Origin: Nymphaea colorata
Lineage: Eukaryota; Streptophyta; Magnoliopsida; Nymphaeales; Nymphaeaceae
Direction: 5' to 3'
Assembly (NCBI RefSeq): GCF_008831285.2
Contig: NC_045142.1
Span: forward strand, 21,641,354 to 21,705,353
DNA length: 64,000 bases
This document shows, piece by piece, positions 23,797 through 36,734 of the stretch. The notes under the pieces are model-generated. The model saw nothing but the letters and a program-made list of their open reading frames with translations. It had not been told where the DNA came from and searched no databases. Position numbers and translations under genes: made by a program. Positions within the stretch are counted from its first letter, which is position 1, and each line of letters opens with the position of its first letter.

Positions 23797-25860
23797 AAAT
23801 GGTGTTTTGGGGACAAAACTTTGCCTCTAAAACCGAGTTTTGAGCTGCCATCCAAAGGCCTCGAAGGAACTTATATGCTCAAAAGCAATGTTTGCAAACA
23901 AGTGATCATCAATCAAAGCAGGATAACACCTACTATCTCAGAAACATATTCAAGGAATCAAGATCAAGAACAATGACATGAAAACTGTTAATCCATTTCA
24001 TGGGGATTGCCCCATATCAGCCCCATGGGCTCCCTATATGCCTCTATAGACAGAAAGACTGTCATCATCCCTTCAAATCCCTATATTTCTGAAGTGCTTT
24101 AGCCGGTGGTCCAGCTATAAATTTTTCAGTAACATGCACTAATAGTTTAAATTGTATTTTTCGAGGGCAAGCAGCATGTAAAATAAATGTCTATGAAGTA
24201 ATAACGTACACATATGTATGTCATTTATGTGGGTCTATGTAGGCAATTGCCCATACAAGCCTACATGTGTTTTTGCCATTCGTTTCACATGCTTCCATTA
24301 ATGGTATCAAATTTCTGACTAGAGTAGCTGTGCATACTTAGCACATAGTTGGTAAACCTGTGACTGAGACTCAGATTGACTAAAGATTAGGTCAGTGGGT
24401 AAGAGAGTTGACTCGGCAACTTCCCTGAGTTATTTTTTTTGTATAAATAGATGAAAAATGGCATGTCTATGAAGGCCTTCTATTTGATTTTTTTCATCAA
24501 CTAAAACTTAATAACTTGTAATATAAGTATTTGCCTATATTTATTAAAATTTGTGATATTTTACCATTCGAAAAATAACAAACTTCAGTATTCAGCAATG
24601 TGCTACAAAAAAGAACTGTATATATTAATTAATTGATAATCCTAACTGACTCGATTGGCCCTCACTCATAAGCCAGTAAATAGACAATCCTAACCGACAC
24701 ACGGATCAGCGGGTTTGCCAACTATGACTTAGACTGATCTTCTTTCTTCCACTTGGCTTGAAGTGATCTGCTTCCATCAACTATTACTCCTGAACCTCTT
24801 GAACCAGAGACCTGGGTCGCTTCCCCAAGGCCAATTGAAAATTTGTTAATTATACATCTGGTTGCAGCCACCTTTCTAATGGGGTCATCTCAGCCCTTGG
24901 TTTTAGATAGAGGAGATCAGTTCTTCATATAACTTTGTTCAGATTAATTTGATAGTCGACCATACAGTGCTCAAAATCAAGAATCAGAAACAATATTAAA
25001 AACCACTTGATCTGCAAAATATGATTATAATGAAAAATATTACAAATGGAGAACCATTTCGTATGAGTAACGGAACGGGTTGGCTATATACGAAATAAAA
25101 AAGAAACAGAAAGAGGTGTATGTTGAAAGGACACGAGAAAGAAACTGATCCGGAAATTAAATAACCTCACTTCATGCACAAAAAAATGAAGAATTTATGA
25201 AATAACAATTTGATTGGCGAGGAAGTTATATCATAATACTTCATTATGAATTATTTGTGTACTATATGGTTGGTGGCAGCTGCTTCTTCAACCCTGCTTC
25301 TTCCCCAACACTTGTCCATCCAAAGTTACAACTGCCTACTCAATACTTCCTTTAAGACTTAAAAGTATCCTTCCAACCACAGAGCTTCCCAACTTTTCCA
25401 ATTTCTTGAAAGCAGGTTTTTCCATTTTCATCTATGCTTCAGCAAGCATCTTCGCACCATTTTCTTTTTCCCTTTTTCCTTTCTAGAGGAAGGACTTAGT
25501 CGGGAACACGCCAACCTTGTTAAAGAGGCAATATGACTCTGCTACCAAGTTCCTTTTCCTTGAATAAAAATTAACTGTTCAACTCTTCCACGGTTTCTAC
25601 TTTAAAACCACAACATCTTTTCTCTTTTCTCTTGAGTTTGGTTTCGTTCTCAAAATTAATAAAACCTTTTCTTGTTTCCAAGAGGCCCCAAGCCCCATTG
25701 CTTTTTGGTTTTAGGCTGCGTCGGTGTCAAGGATAGTAACAGTGTACTATTCAACTTAGGTATCATGCCTACAACTTAAAACTCAAAGGAAGTGCCTCCA
25801 TAGTCGAACTACAGACCAGTTTTTCATGTACACCTTGAGACTCATAATTGTCAATTTCAA
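23797..25860. other. Intergenic, no gene recognised
   Basis: No convincing coding frame, RNA gene or element boundary was seen. Parts at 24100-24290 resemble the flanks of the repeats at 12260-12480 and 13500-13740 (similar GGGCA..TATAAA..GTGGG pieces). Confidence 0.35.
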
Positions 25861-25869
25861 AAGCTGGAC

Positions 25870-26310
25870 ACCCTAGATGTCAATAGATCGGATTTGGATC
25901 AGATATACCTTTGACCACATCTGTTTTTTAGATATTCACATGTTTAGATTCAAATCAGATTCAAATACAAATAAAGAAAAGTCATATCTGAATTTGAATC
26001 CAAAATCCTATTTTAGAATCCAAATTCGAACTGAATCTGATTTTTATATTCATATCTGAATCCGAATGTGAATTTTGAACTGAATTTTGCTAATTTTCAA
26101 AATGGGCATTAGATATATATAGGATATTTGTCTAAAAACAAATCTAATTTGAATCTATATCCGAGTCGGATCATATATTTATATATATTTGAATCTGAAT
26201 CCGATCCGATTTCTTAATTGGATATTAATTTTTTTTTCACATCCAAGTTTTTAGGTCGGTTTGATCGGATATATGATTCAAATCGGATATGTTGACATCA
26301 TGTTCATACT
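25870..26310 (+). repeat. Dispersed repeat rich in GGATC/GAATC words
   Basis: The block is dense in degenerate ATC(C/T)GAAT, GGATTTGGAT and CAAATC(A/G)GAT words. Its right part (26150-26310) is homologous to 4780-4930 in the same orientation. No coding capacity. Confidence 0.5.
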
Positions 26311-26965
26311 GAAAAATGAAGGTGATGCTATCTACATCCTAGGGTTTATTTCATCACATCTGCACTAAGAATTACTTCAGGCAGAAGCTGCTAAAAAGGA
26401 TCTCAATGTTTTGGTTACAATTTGATATTTGATTCAAACTTAGATACAAGTAGCCAGAACTGAATAAGAATTCTCGTATCTAATCAGTAAATTAACGCAT
26501 ACGATTGTAAAATTTTCATATTCCAGACGAAGAATGAATGATCTTCTTTTCTTTCGTTGTTCTTTGCTTGTACTCCGGCCAATATTCCACCACCCAATTA
26601 TCTGAAACTTTGTTGTCTGCATCATCTATATTGGTGATGGCTGGTGAGCAAGGTATAGCAGATGAATCGATGACCACAACTTTTCTTCCTTTTTATATTC
26701 CTAAACCCCATTAAATGGGAAAAATGGCATCCGGTCATTAAAAAACAACTAAAATATTAATTTCCCTACGTTATGTGCTCCTCAACGGTTCACATTTTAT
26801 ATGCAGATCCAAATGTGCTAAAAAGAAAAAAAAAAAAAAAACTTTAATTAACATGATTTGATTTGATTCAAAGATAAATGTGCATGTTATAACTCCTTTA
26901 AACTTACACTTTCAAAATTTCAGAGTGTTTCTTCATTAAAATCAACATAAGGTCAACTTTAGACA

Positions 26966-26996
<31 letters not shown>

Positions 26997-28080
26997 TTAT
27001 TTATTTATTTATTTATTTATAACAGAGGTATCTTTACATATATCTATATGAGTACAACGAGTGTGACAATATGAGCCCTCGAAATGACTTGGTCTGGAGA
27101 TAGAAATCTCCGCTTGTTTGAAGAAAATGGAAGTTACAGTAACCCCACCAGCCTCTTTTGGTTGCCTTTTTTTTTTTTTAAGAAAAAGGTAGAAACAGTG
27201 TATTAGTCGTGCATTAGGGACTCCAAATTAGGTAAGGATGCGGCTTTAGACCCTAAAAGTCCCGGAAAAAATGAAGGGAAGAGGGCTTTTGCTTTTACTC
27301 GAAAAAGTGCTTCCACTCACCAAAAATAAGAAAAGAAATGATACATACTTTGGACCCTTGGATAAAGCCATCCAATGGTCTAGGTTAACAGTGTAATACC
27401 TGCTAAAAATGTTGAACTGAAAAGAGAGAAGTCCTGTGACATTGGATGGTTTCATATGAGGGTCCAGATCACCATATTTTCGTATTTAAAAGAAAAGGAC
27501 AAAGGAAAAGGTGATAACCGCCTCCTTTTTAAGATGGTGCCAAATTTGGATTCCCACATCAAAGTAATCCAAATTCAGGGACGTATGCTCACATTGATTG
27601 GACCAACTAAAACACTTTAATTATATTTGAACAAAGATAAATGAGCCTCATTATTATGTTGGGCATCTGATTAGTGATTATCAGCTCTTTTGGTGTTGAA
27701 CTCTTGTGGGCAGAGACCTGCTAGATCAGGTCATAAAGTTTGTTTTAGGTCGGTTTCTTATGGAATACAACCAAATAAGATGGCATCGTGATGAGCCCCT
27801 GCAGTCCGTATGCGCCCTTCTCCCTTTCCTCTTCAATTCTGCTTTAATTTTTAGTTTACAATGAAATATTATTCTATGAATTTATCCAGATAACGTAGCG
27901 TGCCAGTAATTGCCAAACACCCCTATATACCCTTTTTGCCATTTTCACGATGAGATAGATTCTAACCCATATATTATAGACTTACAAAACTCATTTTCTG
28001 TTTGCTCACAAATCAAAGCCCCCTCAAAACTCACTCGTCAAAACTCAACTCGTGCATGACTCCTTTATAAAAAAAAAGAG
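26311..28080. other. Intergenic; (TA)n(TTTA)n tract
   Basis: No gene recognised. A (TA)n tract passing into (TTTA)n lies at about 26971-27020. Confidence 0.4.
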
Positions 28081-28390
28081 TCAAGCTTGAGTTTAAAAAT
28101 ATGCTAGAAATGTTAAATGAGTAGAGTTAAGTTATAAGAACTCAACTAGTTCAAACTCAAACTCAACCTGGCTCGACTACATAATAAATGTTGATTATAA
28201 TAAGAGGATAGTTAAACGAGCAGTAACTAAACGAATTTAAAATGAGACATGATGGAACATAAACAAGTTAAATGGGTTAAGTTCAAGATTGACACTGTAT
28301 CACCACGTCAAGCTCGAGCTTGTTTTATAGAGCTAGACTCTTAAGTTCGAATCAGGTTCGAGCTCGAGGCGGCCCAGCTCGAATTCGACT
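28081..28390. repeat. Dispersed repeat with CTCGA-rich end
   Basis: The sequence is rich in AACTCAA(A/C)CTC words and ends in TTCGAGCTCGAGGCGG. A shorter relative lies at about 35840-35950 (AGCTTAAGCTTAAGTC.., ending GCTGAGCTCCAGCTC). No coding capacity. Confidence 0.4.
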
Positions 28391-29879
28391 TGGCTCGTGT
28401 GTGGTCCTACTAAGCAAGCGCCAGTTCTGCTAATGAAACCAATACTGATTGGGTGACTCAGTAGCCGAGTTTGATCAATTCTTTCACGACTAGGTAGTTC
28501 ATTCTTTGTGATTAAATAGAGAATTTGGTTTTTCGACTTCCGCTGTCATGAGGAAAGATTATTGAACGAAATAAGCCAAGATAAATGCATGGAAGTATAA
28601 GACACCCATAAAGACCAGACTGTCACTGAGTTTGATCTGGATCTTGCAGCTCCTCGTCCTCTCTGATTAAAAATGGAAAGCACAGTGAGAGTTGAATGGA
28701 ATGCTTTGTTATGATAAGTAAAGTAAATAATTCTTCAACCCTTTGAAGCAGTTAGTAAGGATGATTCATGTGAGACAGAAAATTCCACTATACATTTAAA
28801 AAGCAGGCATTAAATAACAAAGAATAAACCCAAAAACACATTTAATAACGATGAGCTGTGACCTACTTAACATCAAAGATTCTGTGATTAAAGTGCCAAA
28901 AATGGGTAAGACGTTAGTTGCCAACCAACAAGCAAGCTAAACACAAGAACCAATGTACCCTTTTATAAGAGGGATAAACGGTATATCCAAATTGGCTCTT
29001 GGATCCTCTAAGTAAAATGGTCCATATCCCAAAGGCATCAAAATAATATAAACTAGATCCATAATGTAATTGGATCCGAATCTGGGATCCAGTAACTAAA
29101 CCGCACTGCGTCAAAATGTTGTCGGCATCATAGCGTATAAAATAATATGTTATAATACGTAACAAGACATTCAACATGAGTGCAAAAAAGAAAAAAAAAA
29201 GAAAAGGAATGGACAAAAATGGGATATGGTGAGACTTGGGAAGTGGAGAATGACGATGATACTTCTTCCTACTTCTGGTCCTGCCAATGCTAGCGTAGGT
29301 TAAAACATGCTTAGTTCGAAGCAAAAATGAAAAAAAGGTGATGTATGAACGAGGTAGTTTTAGCAGAAGGAAAAGCCGTGGATTAGGTACTAGGCTTTGT
29401 GGTAGAGAACCTAGTGATAACTTGACTGATTCTGGCTCAATCAAATGTTTCCTTCTTACTGCTTCAGGTTCTCAAGTCTCAACCTAACATTCAAACAGCT
29501 ACGACTCCCAAAGACTTAGTAGTACAGGGGAACACGGTAATCAGAAGACATGTGGTAGGAAACATTTGTTTTTAGACATGTGGTAGGAAAAGTTTGAGAA
29601 TAAATCAAACCTTAAAAGTTTTGCAATTAAAATCTTTAATCAAACATCCAGTGCAAGTGGATGGGAAAAAATTAGAGTATTTTCCAACAAATTCATACTA
29701 AGAAGATATACATACTAGAATATAAAAGTTGCTACGATTTATGTTCAACATAATATGCAATTGAGATAAAAACAATGAGTTAATAATTAATAGAGACTTG
29801 TTTTATCAAATATACACTTGTTTAATAATATAAACAAATTTGCTGTCATTTATTTTAAGCAACTAAAAAAAGCTCAACA
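28391..29879. other. Intergenic, no gene recognised
   Basis: The minus open frame at 28914-29444 is Leu/Phe/Ser-rich, has no domain, and covers an A-rich tract. It is probably chance. Confidence 0.4.
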
Positions 29880-30140
29880 AGAAAGTATAGAGTCCAGGTT
29901 GACCCTATCAGATTGGACGATTTTTAGGTTGAGGAAGAACTAAATACCATATTTCAAGAGGAGGATCTTGACTGGTTCAACACTAAAGGAGCAGAGGATG
30001 TTGATGAAGCAGAGACTCCATATTCTCAGGGGGATGCCAAATTTGAAGGAGACAACAGAAATGAAGATGAAGAAGATGATGATGAATTACCATACTTTCA
30101 TTTGTTATTTGCATTGAGCAACTTTATGTTGTGATATATT
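29880..30140 (+). pseudogene. hAT-family transposase C-terminal remnant
   Basis: A plus-strand frame reads VDPIRLDDF, a stop, then VEEELNTIFQEEDLDWFN and an acidic tail of Glu/Asp repeats, ending near 30134. The D-P-I-x-L-D pattern and acidic tail are typical of the end of plant hAT transposases after the dimerisation domain. The same end, diverged, occurs at 48560-48650 and 52106-52205 (ELATIFEDDVEWLN and another acidic tail). No upstream catalytic part is visible, so this is a relic. Confidence 0.55.
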
Positions 30141-30509
30141 AAATTTTAAGCTTATTTCTTGATGTCTTAGGTCATTAAGTTATATTAAATTGGTGAGTGT
30201 TCATTGTTAAATTTTTGTGTGACGTGTTTTATAGCAAGTATTTCTTGGTATTTTTCTAGTTATCATTTTTTCTGCTTCCTTTTCAAATTTTTAACATCAA
30301 AGAAAATAAATTTATAATTTTTTTACATTACTACATGCATCCAACTATTGACCTAACCTAACACAGTACTATGCATTTTACAACACTGACAAAAACCTTT
30401 CCCGTTGAATATTATGCTCATGAGCAAGCATGCTAATAAAACTTTTCCAAGGTAAACGAACAAAAGATCAAAACTATTCAATAACTGGGCTAGAAAATAT
30501 ACAAGACAT
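30141..30509. other. 3' flank between hAT relic and minus-strand gene
   Basis: AT-rich and without coding potential. It would contain the 3' untranslated region of the minus-strand gene that stops at 30510. Confidence 0.4.
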
Positions 30510-33500
30510 CTAGATATGGTTGTATACGTACTTGTCTTCAGGCTTCACATGATGTTTGTCTTCAGGCTTCACATGATGTTCGCCCTGGGAAATTGGGGTC
30601 TCCACCAGTTCATTTGGAGATCTTGTTATTTTGTTGTCGACAGAATCATGTGTTTCACCTTTACCATCTTCACACATATTGCTGCCATTCTTTGAATTGG
30701 CTTTCATGAAGTCACATCCATTGCAGCTATCCTTAGAATCTATTGTATCAGCAATTTCACCATCTTTTGAGTATGAGGCATTGTCTGCAAATGTTGGTTG
30801 TTTCCCTGGGACCTTCTCAAAAGTTCCATTGCAGTCTGTTGTTTGCAAATCTGACTCATCTATAGATATTCTTCTCGCTGCATGCTTCTTTTGAGAATCA
30901 AATCCTTCCACTTGTCTTTGGATATCCAGAAAATAAGGATTTAAAAAAACTTTTTTGTTGCTTCTCCACATGGAGTTAGGGTTAGGTTTCCTTATCTCAG
31001 ATCTACTGTTGGATGAAGTATCAGTTCTAAATAAATCTCTGGGATCTACTGAATAATGGCTTCCAGAGGGTTCACATCCATCTACAGCCCACCGAGTGTC
31101 AGGAATGAAATGATTGACTGTTTCATATTTTGTCAAAGGACTGAAGGAAGGAGAGCAATCCGGAACATGAAAATGCAGGTCATGAGAGCATATATGATCC
31201 ATTGCCACAGTATCATTTCCTAAGGGCATGCCAATAGATGGAAATGAAAAAAATTCCTCATTAGCCAGAGAAGATTGTGTCCCAAGAGATGAACCCCAGT
31301 GTGAATCCATGTTTCTCTGATTAGCAGGTATATTCTTCAAATGAATTCCAGAATTGGGATTCAAAAGGCTCTGCGGACACCAGTTCTGAGGCCATATTTT
31401 TGTTCTTGAGCAATGAACATCATCAAAATCCACAAAAGGATCTTGATCCTCTTTGAAGATTCTCATATTCCCATCACATTTTAAATCTCTGTCAAGTTGA
31501 CTAACAAGTTTTCTCTTTCTAGATTGTGTCCTCATTGAATCAGCCTCTGATTTCTTTCTATGACTGTTAGCTACAGGCGAACATAAGTTGCAAAAGGGTT
31601 TGGTTTAAGCAATAATAAAATTCACTGTACTCCCAAAACGTAAACTAGTAAATCTACAAGGCAATGAAATAACCTGCTCCTAACGAGAATAGTCCTTCTC
31701 TGCGAGAAATTTGGAAAAATATGAGAATGATCATTATAGCTAATAAAAAGAAATGAGCATCAATTGGACCAACCATAAACTAAAGAACCTAGAAATCATC
31801 CTCATGTACCTAGACAAACTCGAGCTATCTGTTCTGTCTTGCATAGGATCACACCAAGGTAGTCCAGTGTCTATACCCCAGTCACTTCTGAGAAACCAGT
31901 CAATCATAAAGAGTGAGCTTTTGCACAAGTTAGAACTAATTAATGTATTCACAACAAAATAAAGAAATACCTTTCCTCATAAAGGAAATAAGAGTCCTGT
32001 TTGGTTTCTGAACCTAGTGTTTTCAGTTCAATAGGCCATTCTGATTGCCATAAGGATCACTGTTGTTAAAGACATAGGAGCAAGCATCTTTTTTTCGATC
32101 GTAATACAAGATTTCATTTGAAAGACAATAGTTAAAAACTTCAACGGAAGGAGACATGCATGAAAAGATCAGAGATAATGGATAGTAACACAAGGACAAT
32201 AGCATGTTGGATTTTGTTTACAAAGTCAAATTTTATTGCCTTAACTGTTCTTAGTGAATGTGTTCAAAGGGTAAAGAACTTGCCATTCAATTAACCTTGG
32301 AAAGCTGTAATTGTTAAAGTTATTAGGTCTTATTCTGCTCATATTAGTCAAAGTCTATTTATGTCCTCCTTATTGTAATATGTTATAACTTAGTTTACAG
32401 TTTTACCCCTTATAATGAGGTCAGTCTTTTATTAACTATGGGTAATCGTGTATTTTTACTGTCTTTAGTAGAGTATTAGTTAGGGTTTTGTTCCCTATTG
32501 TTGTAACTTTCTCCTTTACACAAGAAGAGAATGATGTGAAGAGTGATGCCGCTGTTGATGTACTCTCGTGCAGATTGAAATAACATTGAATTTTCTTGTT
32601 TTCTATGTTTGGGATCACTGTTGTTAAGGACATAGGAGAAAACATCTTTTTTTCGATGGTAACACAAGATTTCATTTGAAAGACAATAGTAAAAAACTTC
32701 AACAGAAGGTGAAATGCATGAAAAGATCAGAGATAATGGATAGTAACATAAGGACAATGGCATGTTGGATTTTGTTTACAAAGTCAAATTTTATCGCCTT
32801 AACTGTTCTTAGTGAATGTGTTAAACAAAGGGTAGAGAACTTGCCATTCAATTAACGAAGATGAGCTTGGGAAGCAGTAATAGCATACAGAAGTGCACAA
32901 GCTAGAAGCCATGGGACTCATGCATTACGTTTATAAAGGGGATGACCATGCACTTTCGCTTTATACATGAACAATCAGAGTATGACCAAAGGGAGCCTTG
33001 ACAATGGTTGTTGCTTGTATCACATATCATGTATTTGACATATCGACATGGTGTTTATTCATGTTTGGTTCATGTATCCTTTTGAATTTCTTGCCTTGAC
33101 CATATTCAGTACAGGGAGGCATTAAGGAGCTATTAGTGTTGGATATTCTTTTTTTGTACGTACTGTCTTGTGTGAACAATGGATGGGACCATCTCCAAAC
33201 AATAAGGCAATAAAAACCCCCTTTAAAATTTAAAGGAATTTAATGAAATGATCTTTCCCACAAATAATTTGTTAATGACTAGACATCATTCATTATATTT
33301 CATTAATTTGCCAACAGTCAATAAGGAGGACTGAATCTGAACATAAGGAGAGTGAAAACAATGAAGGGAAAACTGAAACTGGGATGCATAAGAATTAGAA
33401 ATGGAGCCATAAACAAACATACCAATTGGATCCTGTAGTCCTTTTTCAGCATCTCTGCAAGATAAAGCAATTCCATTTTGATGATATTGCCTCTTGTTTA

Positions 33501-35196
33501 TTAATAAATGGACAAGCTTCAGAAGAAATTAACCTTCTGCTTGGCAAGCATGAATATTTTGGACCACAACTCCATTTTCTATCTTCACTTTCTATTGAGA
33601 AAAATTTGAGATCTATGACAGTATGAAACGCTTCATTGATCCATGACATGGAAGCATCACAGTTCCTTTTGTCAAAGACATGTGTATCCTCATCTGAAGT
33701 GCTAATCCATTCTGGCATTAGTAAAATGAGTAAGACTTGACAATCAAATCCAGAAACCATGCTCTTGAATCATGAATTCTTGGTAACAAACACAATGTAT
33801 GCTTTGCAGAAAAAACTCTAAGAGCTACCTGTCAGTTTGATAAGCCGATAAATTGTACATTAGTATGTTACAATTTCTTAGTGCAGAATAAAGTTTTACT
33901 TGTGATTATCTGTGTAAGCCCAACCATAGATGGAAGACCACCGTTCTCAACAACTATTGGACATGGTAATGAACATCGTTTTCTTCCACAAATCTTTGAT
34001 ATATAATTCTATCTTCATATGGCTCTTGCCTTTCTTTCTTTTTCGTTTCTCTTGATCAATGACAGGTAATGTGCCGAACAGTGACTGAAGGAAAAGCACC
34101 CAAAGTTAATAAGGCAAGGTTGCAGCACAGCAGCAGCAGCACTGCAGCAACTGTGAATAGCACTATGTAGTTCAAGGACATCTTTACGAATATATTGAAA
34201 ATAATGATTTTAGGTGCCAAACTGGAGCATACCATTTGGACTAAAAGGGAGCAAGATAGAAGCGAAGAAAAAAGTAGGAAAAAACACAAGAAAAGGGAGA
34301 AAAGTATCCCATATGGATTCCTGACAAGTTTGACTTCAATACTGTGGTGATTTTTAAGATATACTATGTCTACTCTGTCCAGTACAAGCTTATATATGTT
34401 GATGTTCATAAAGAAAGTGAAACATCTAGCATTTGCATCACTGCATTCCTGCACTAACAGTGGGCAACATGCACATCCAGTCATGTGTATGCACAGAGAT
34501 ACATAAGAGAAATGAAAAAAACTAGATGCCTCTGTGATGTTGATCCTTCATTTTCCCTATGAAGTTTATAATGTTGAGAAAAACAATGTCCAAAGATGAA
34601 ATTTCACAAACAGATATATAACTAAGAGAATAGAAGGAAAGTTTCACGAATATTGTCTGGATGCTTAGGAAAATTTAGGATCAGATTTATATTTATTTAA
34701 TCAACTAATTTTTGAATGACAGCAACAAAAGCTGGCCCATATAAGAAAAGGCTAACTGCCTCAAAGATTCAAGGCATAACTCATCAAAATAAATAACTTT
34801 AGGCATAAAAAGAAAACAGTGTTCTTTGTGAAAAGCATGAAAGAGTGATGGGCCAGTAGCAAGAAAAAAAAAATTAAATTCTGAAACCAACTTTAGAAAG
34901 TATGCCAGCATCACGATCACCCAGAAATGTGTTAATGCTTCATTAGCTAATAAAAGATTGGTCAGTGAAAATTAGAAACCATTGCACATACTTTTTGTAT
35001 TTTCCTCCATAGCATGGCCGAAGCCCTCTTCTCCCCAAAAGTCACTCACTATTTTGGCCTCTGAAGTGGCTACTGCAGATCCCTTGTCCACAACCAACTT
35101 TCCAGGAAACCACTGTGAATTTACACATAAGCTAGGCATGTTCAATGGAAAATTCCTTCCATTAGGTGCTGGTTCTCCGCTACAGTTTAATGGACT
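30510..35196 (-). CDS. Unrecognised multi-exon gene, C-terminal part
   Basis: Four exons share one frame: 35196-34992, 33711-33534, 33454-33423 and 31570-30510 (stop). Each border has AG/GT in the right place, and the phases (0/1, 2/2, 1/1, 2) fit without a stop, which supports a real gene. The last exon gives 341 residues from its first Met. It is polar and probably mostly disordered, with a basic nuclear-signal-like patch (RTQSRKRKL) after RKKSEAD, and a repeated HHVKPEDK near the end. Upstream exons encode VNSQWFPGKLVVDKGSAVA and INEAFHTVIDLKFFSIESED. I do not recognise the family and see no catalytic motif. The 5' end is not in these exons; candidates lie at 53.1-53.5 kb beyond a transposon-filled intron. 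A separate open segment near 31820-31950 is out of phase and left out. Confidence 0.65.
31970..32900. repeat. Direct ~270-bp duplication flanking an LTR-like insert (intronic)
   Basis: A segment at 32044-32314 recurs at about 32608-32880 in the same orientation. Both run from GGATCACTGTTGTTAA through GAAAAGATCAGAGATAATGG to ATTCAATTAAC and a CTTGG-AAGC-GTAAT end. Between them lies about 270 bp that starts TGTTAAAGTTATTAGG and ends GAAATAACA, which has the TG...CA form of a solo LTR. All of it falls in the intron between the last two exons of the minus-strand gene. Confidence 0.6.
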
Positions 35197-36273
35197 CTGC
35201 AGCCACATTAAAATAAATGAATATTTAACAAACCTCCACCAGTAGGATGACATAAGCAGTAGTGTCTACGTTCGACAGAATAAACCTGATAATGTAAACG
35301 AAGATGATTCTGAACCAGCAAATGCATACATCCAGTACCTCCATAGACATATACATAGATAGATAGACATACATACATATAGAACACAAAGATGGAAAAT
35401 TTTTTAAATTAATGATTCGTAGCATAAGAAATGGAAAAGCAATTGTTTTTTCAAAAGATATGCCATGTAAACTTTTATGATGAAAATTTAAATAAGAACT
35501 TCAAACTTGTAGTTAAAAAGCAGATCGAGTTTCATTACATCAAACTGATTGGTTAATGAGCATTTTACGTAAATCCTACACATAAATCTGTGCATACATA
35601 TACACATGTATGTATGTATGTATGTATGTAGCATGCACGTATATATGCATTTCCCTGTCATTTGGACAGGTAAAGGGCAGCGCAAGCCCTTCTCTGCCAT
35701 AATGACAGAAAAGGGGTGGTGCAGCTCTCTCTCTCTCTCTCTTTTTCTCTTGCTTGTTGATGGTTCTAGATTGAACTCATCTGGTTTTAAATTTTATGAG
35801 CCCAGTGGATGTGTGCTCGAGATTGAGTGAAGTTAGCAAAGTCAAGATTGAGCTTAAGCTTAAGTCAAGCTTGACCTGTGTTCAAGCTACGCAATAAATG
35901 ACTTGACTGAGTTCGAACTTGCTGAGCTCCAGCTCAGATGCAGCCCTATCTAGTAGGAATCTAACACATTATCTCATCAACAACCAATAACAGTTGATGC
36001 CAACATAAAACAAAAATTTGGTTTACCCTGTTATGACGACACAGCATTGAAGACAAATACATATGTAGGTTCTCTATATCCAATGCTGTACATATCATAT
36101 GATATGGAGGCATATCATATGACACATATCATAACAAACAAAGAAAATGACATGATACATCCATTATCTAGATATCGGCATATTATCCCCATATCGCACA
36201 TATTTTGCAATATGGCCCCCCTATATCGCACAGTAGGAGGTGATACAATCAATATTGGTTCCAGAAAATGGGG
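35197..36273. other. Intron sequence with short tandem repeats
   Basis: No exon recognised. (ATGT)n lies at about 35606-35632 and (CT)n at about 35724-35746. The block at 35840-35950 belongs to the CTCGA-rich dispersed repeat also seen at 28081-28390. Runs of CATATCATATGA-like sequence lie at 36090-36130. Confidence 0.4.
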
Positions 36274-36734
36274 AACCTTGATAGAAATCTAGCACCAATA
36301 TCTGTAACCAGAAAACAGCACTCACGCAGGAAGATAGAGATAGAGAGACAGAGAGAGAGAGAGAGAGGGAGAGAGAATGAAAACAAGAAGAAACTGAGGA
36401 GAAGAAGCCGTAGCCAAAATGGTTTGCACGGCCTCTATTTATAATCTCATTTCCAGAATTCTAAGAGTCTCCAATCGTAGAATCCTAAGAGATTTCACAA
36501 GCTCCAAGGTCATTAATTACATCATAGAAACCTAAGAGACTTCACATATTACAAGGATATTAACTACAACATACAATCCTAGGAGACTTCCCATATAACA
36601 AGGATATTAACTACAACATACAATCCTAGGAGACTCTTCACATGTTACAAGGACATTAAATATCTTAACACATTCTACAAGGAGGTGGAATCCTAAGAGA
36701 CTCCTCTTCAACGTGCTGGTGAAGGATTTATATT

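Noticed and set aside
28914-29444. Minus-strand open frame of 176 codons
   Set aside because: Biased Leu/Phe/Ser composition, runs through an A-rich tract, no motif and no neighbouring exons.
31820-31950. Exon-like open segment (WFLRSDWGIDTGLPWC) on the minus strand
   Set aside because: It has plausible splice sites, but its phase does not fit between the exons at 33454-33423 and 31570-30510, which join in frame without it.
34056-34484. Minus-strand open frame of 142 codons, hydrophobic
   Set aside because: It lies in the intron between exons 35196-34992 and 33711-33534, without fitting splice sites or any recognisable family.
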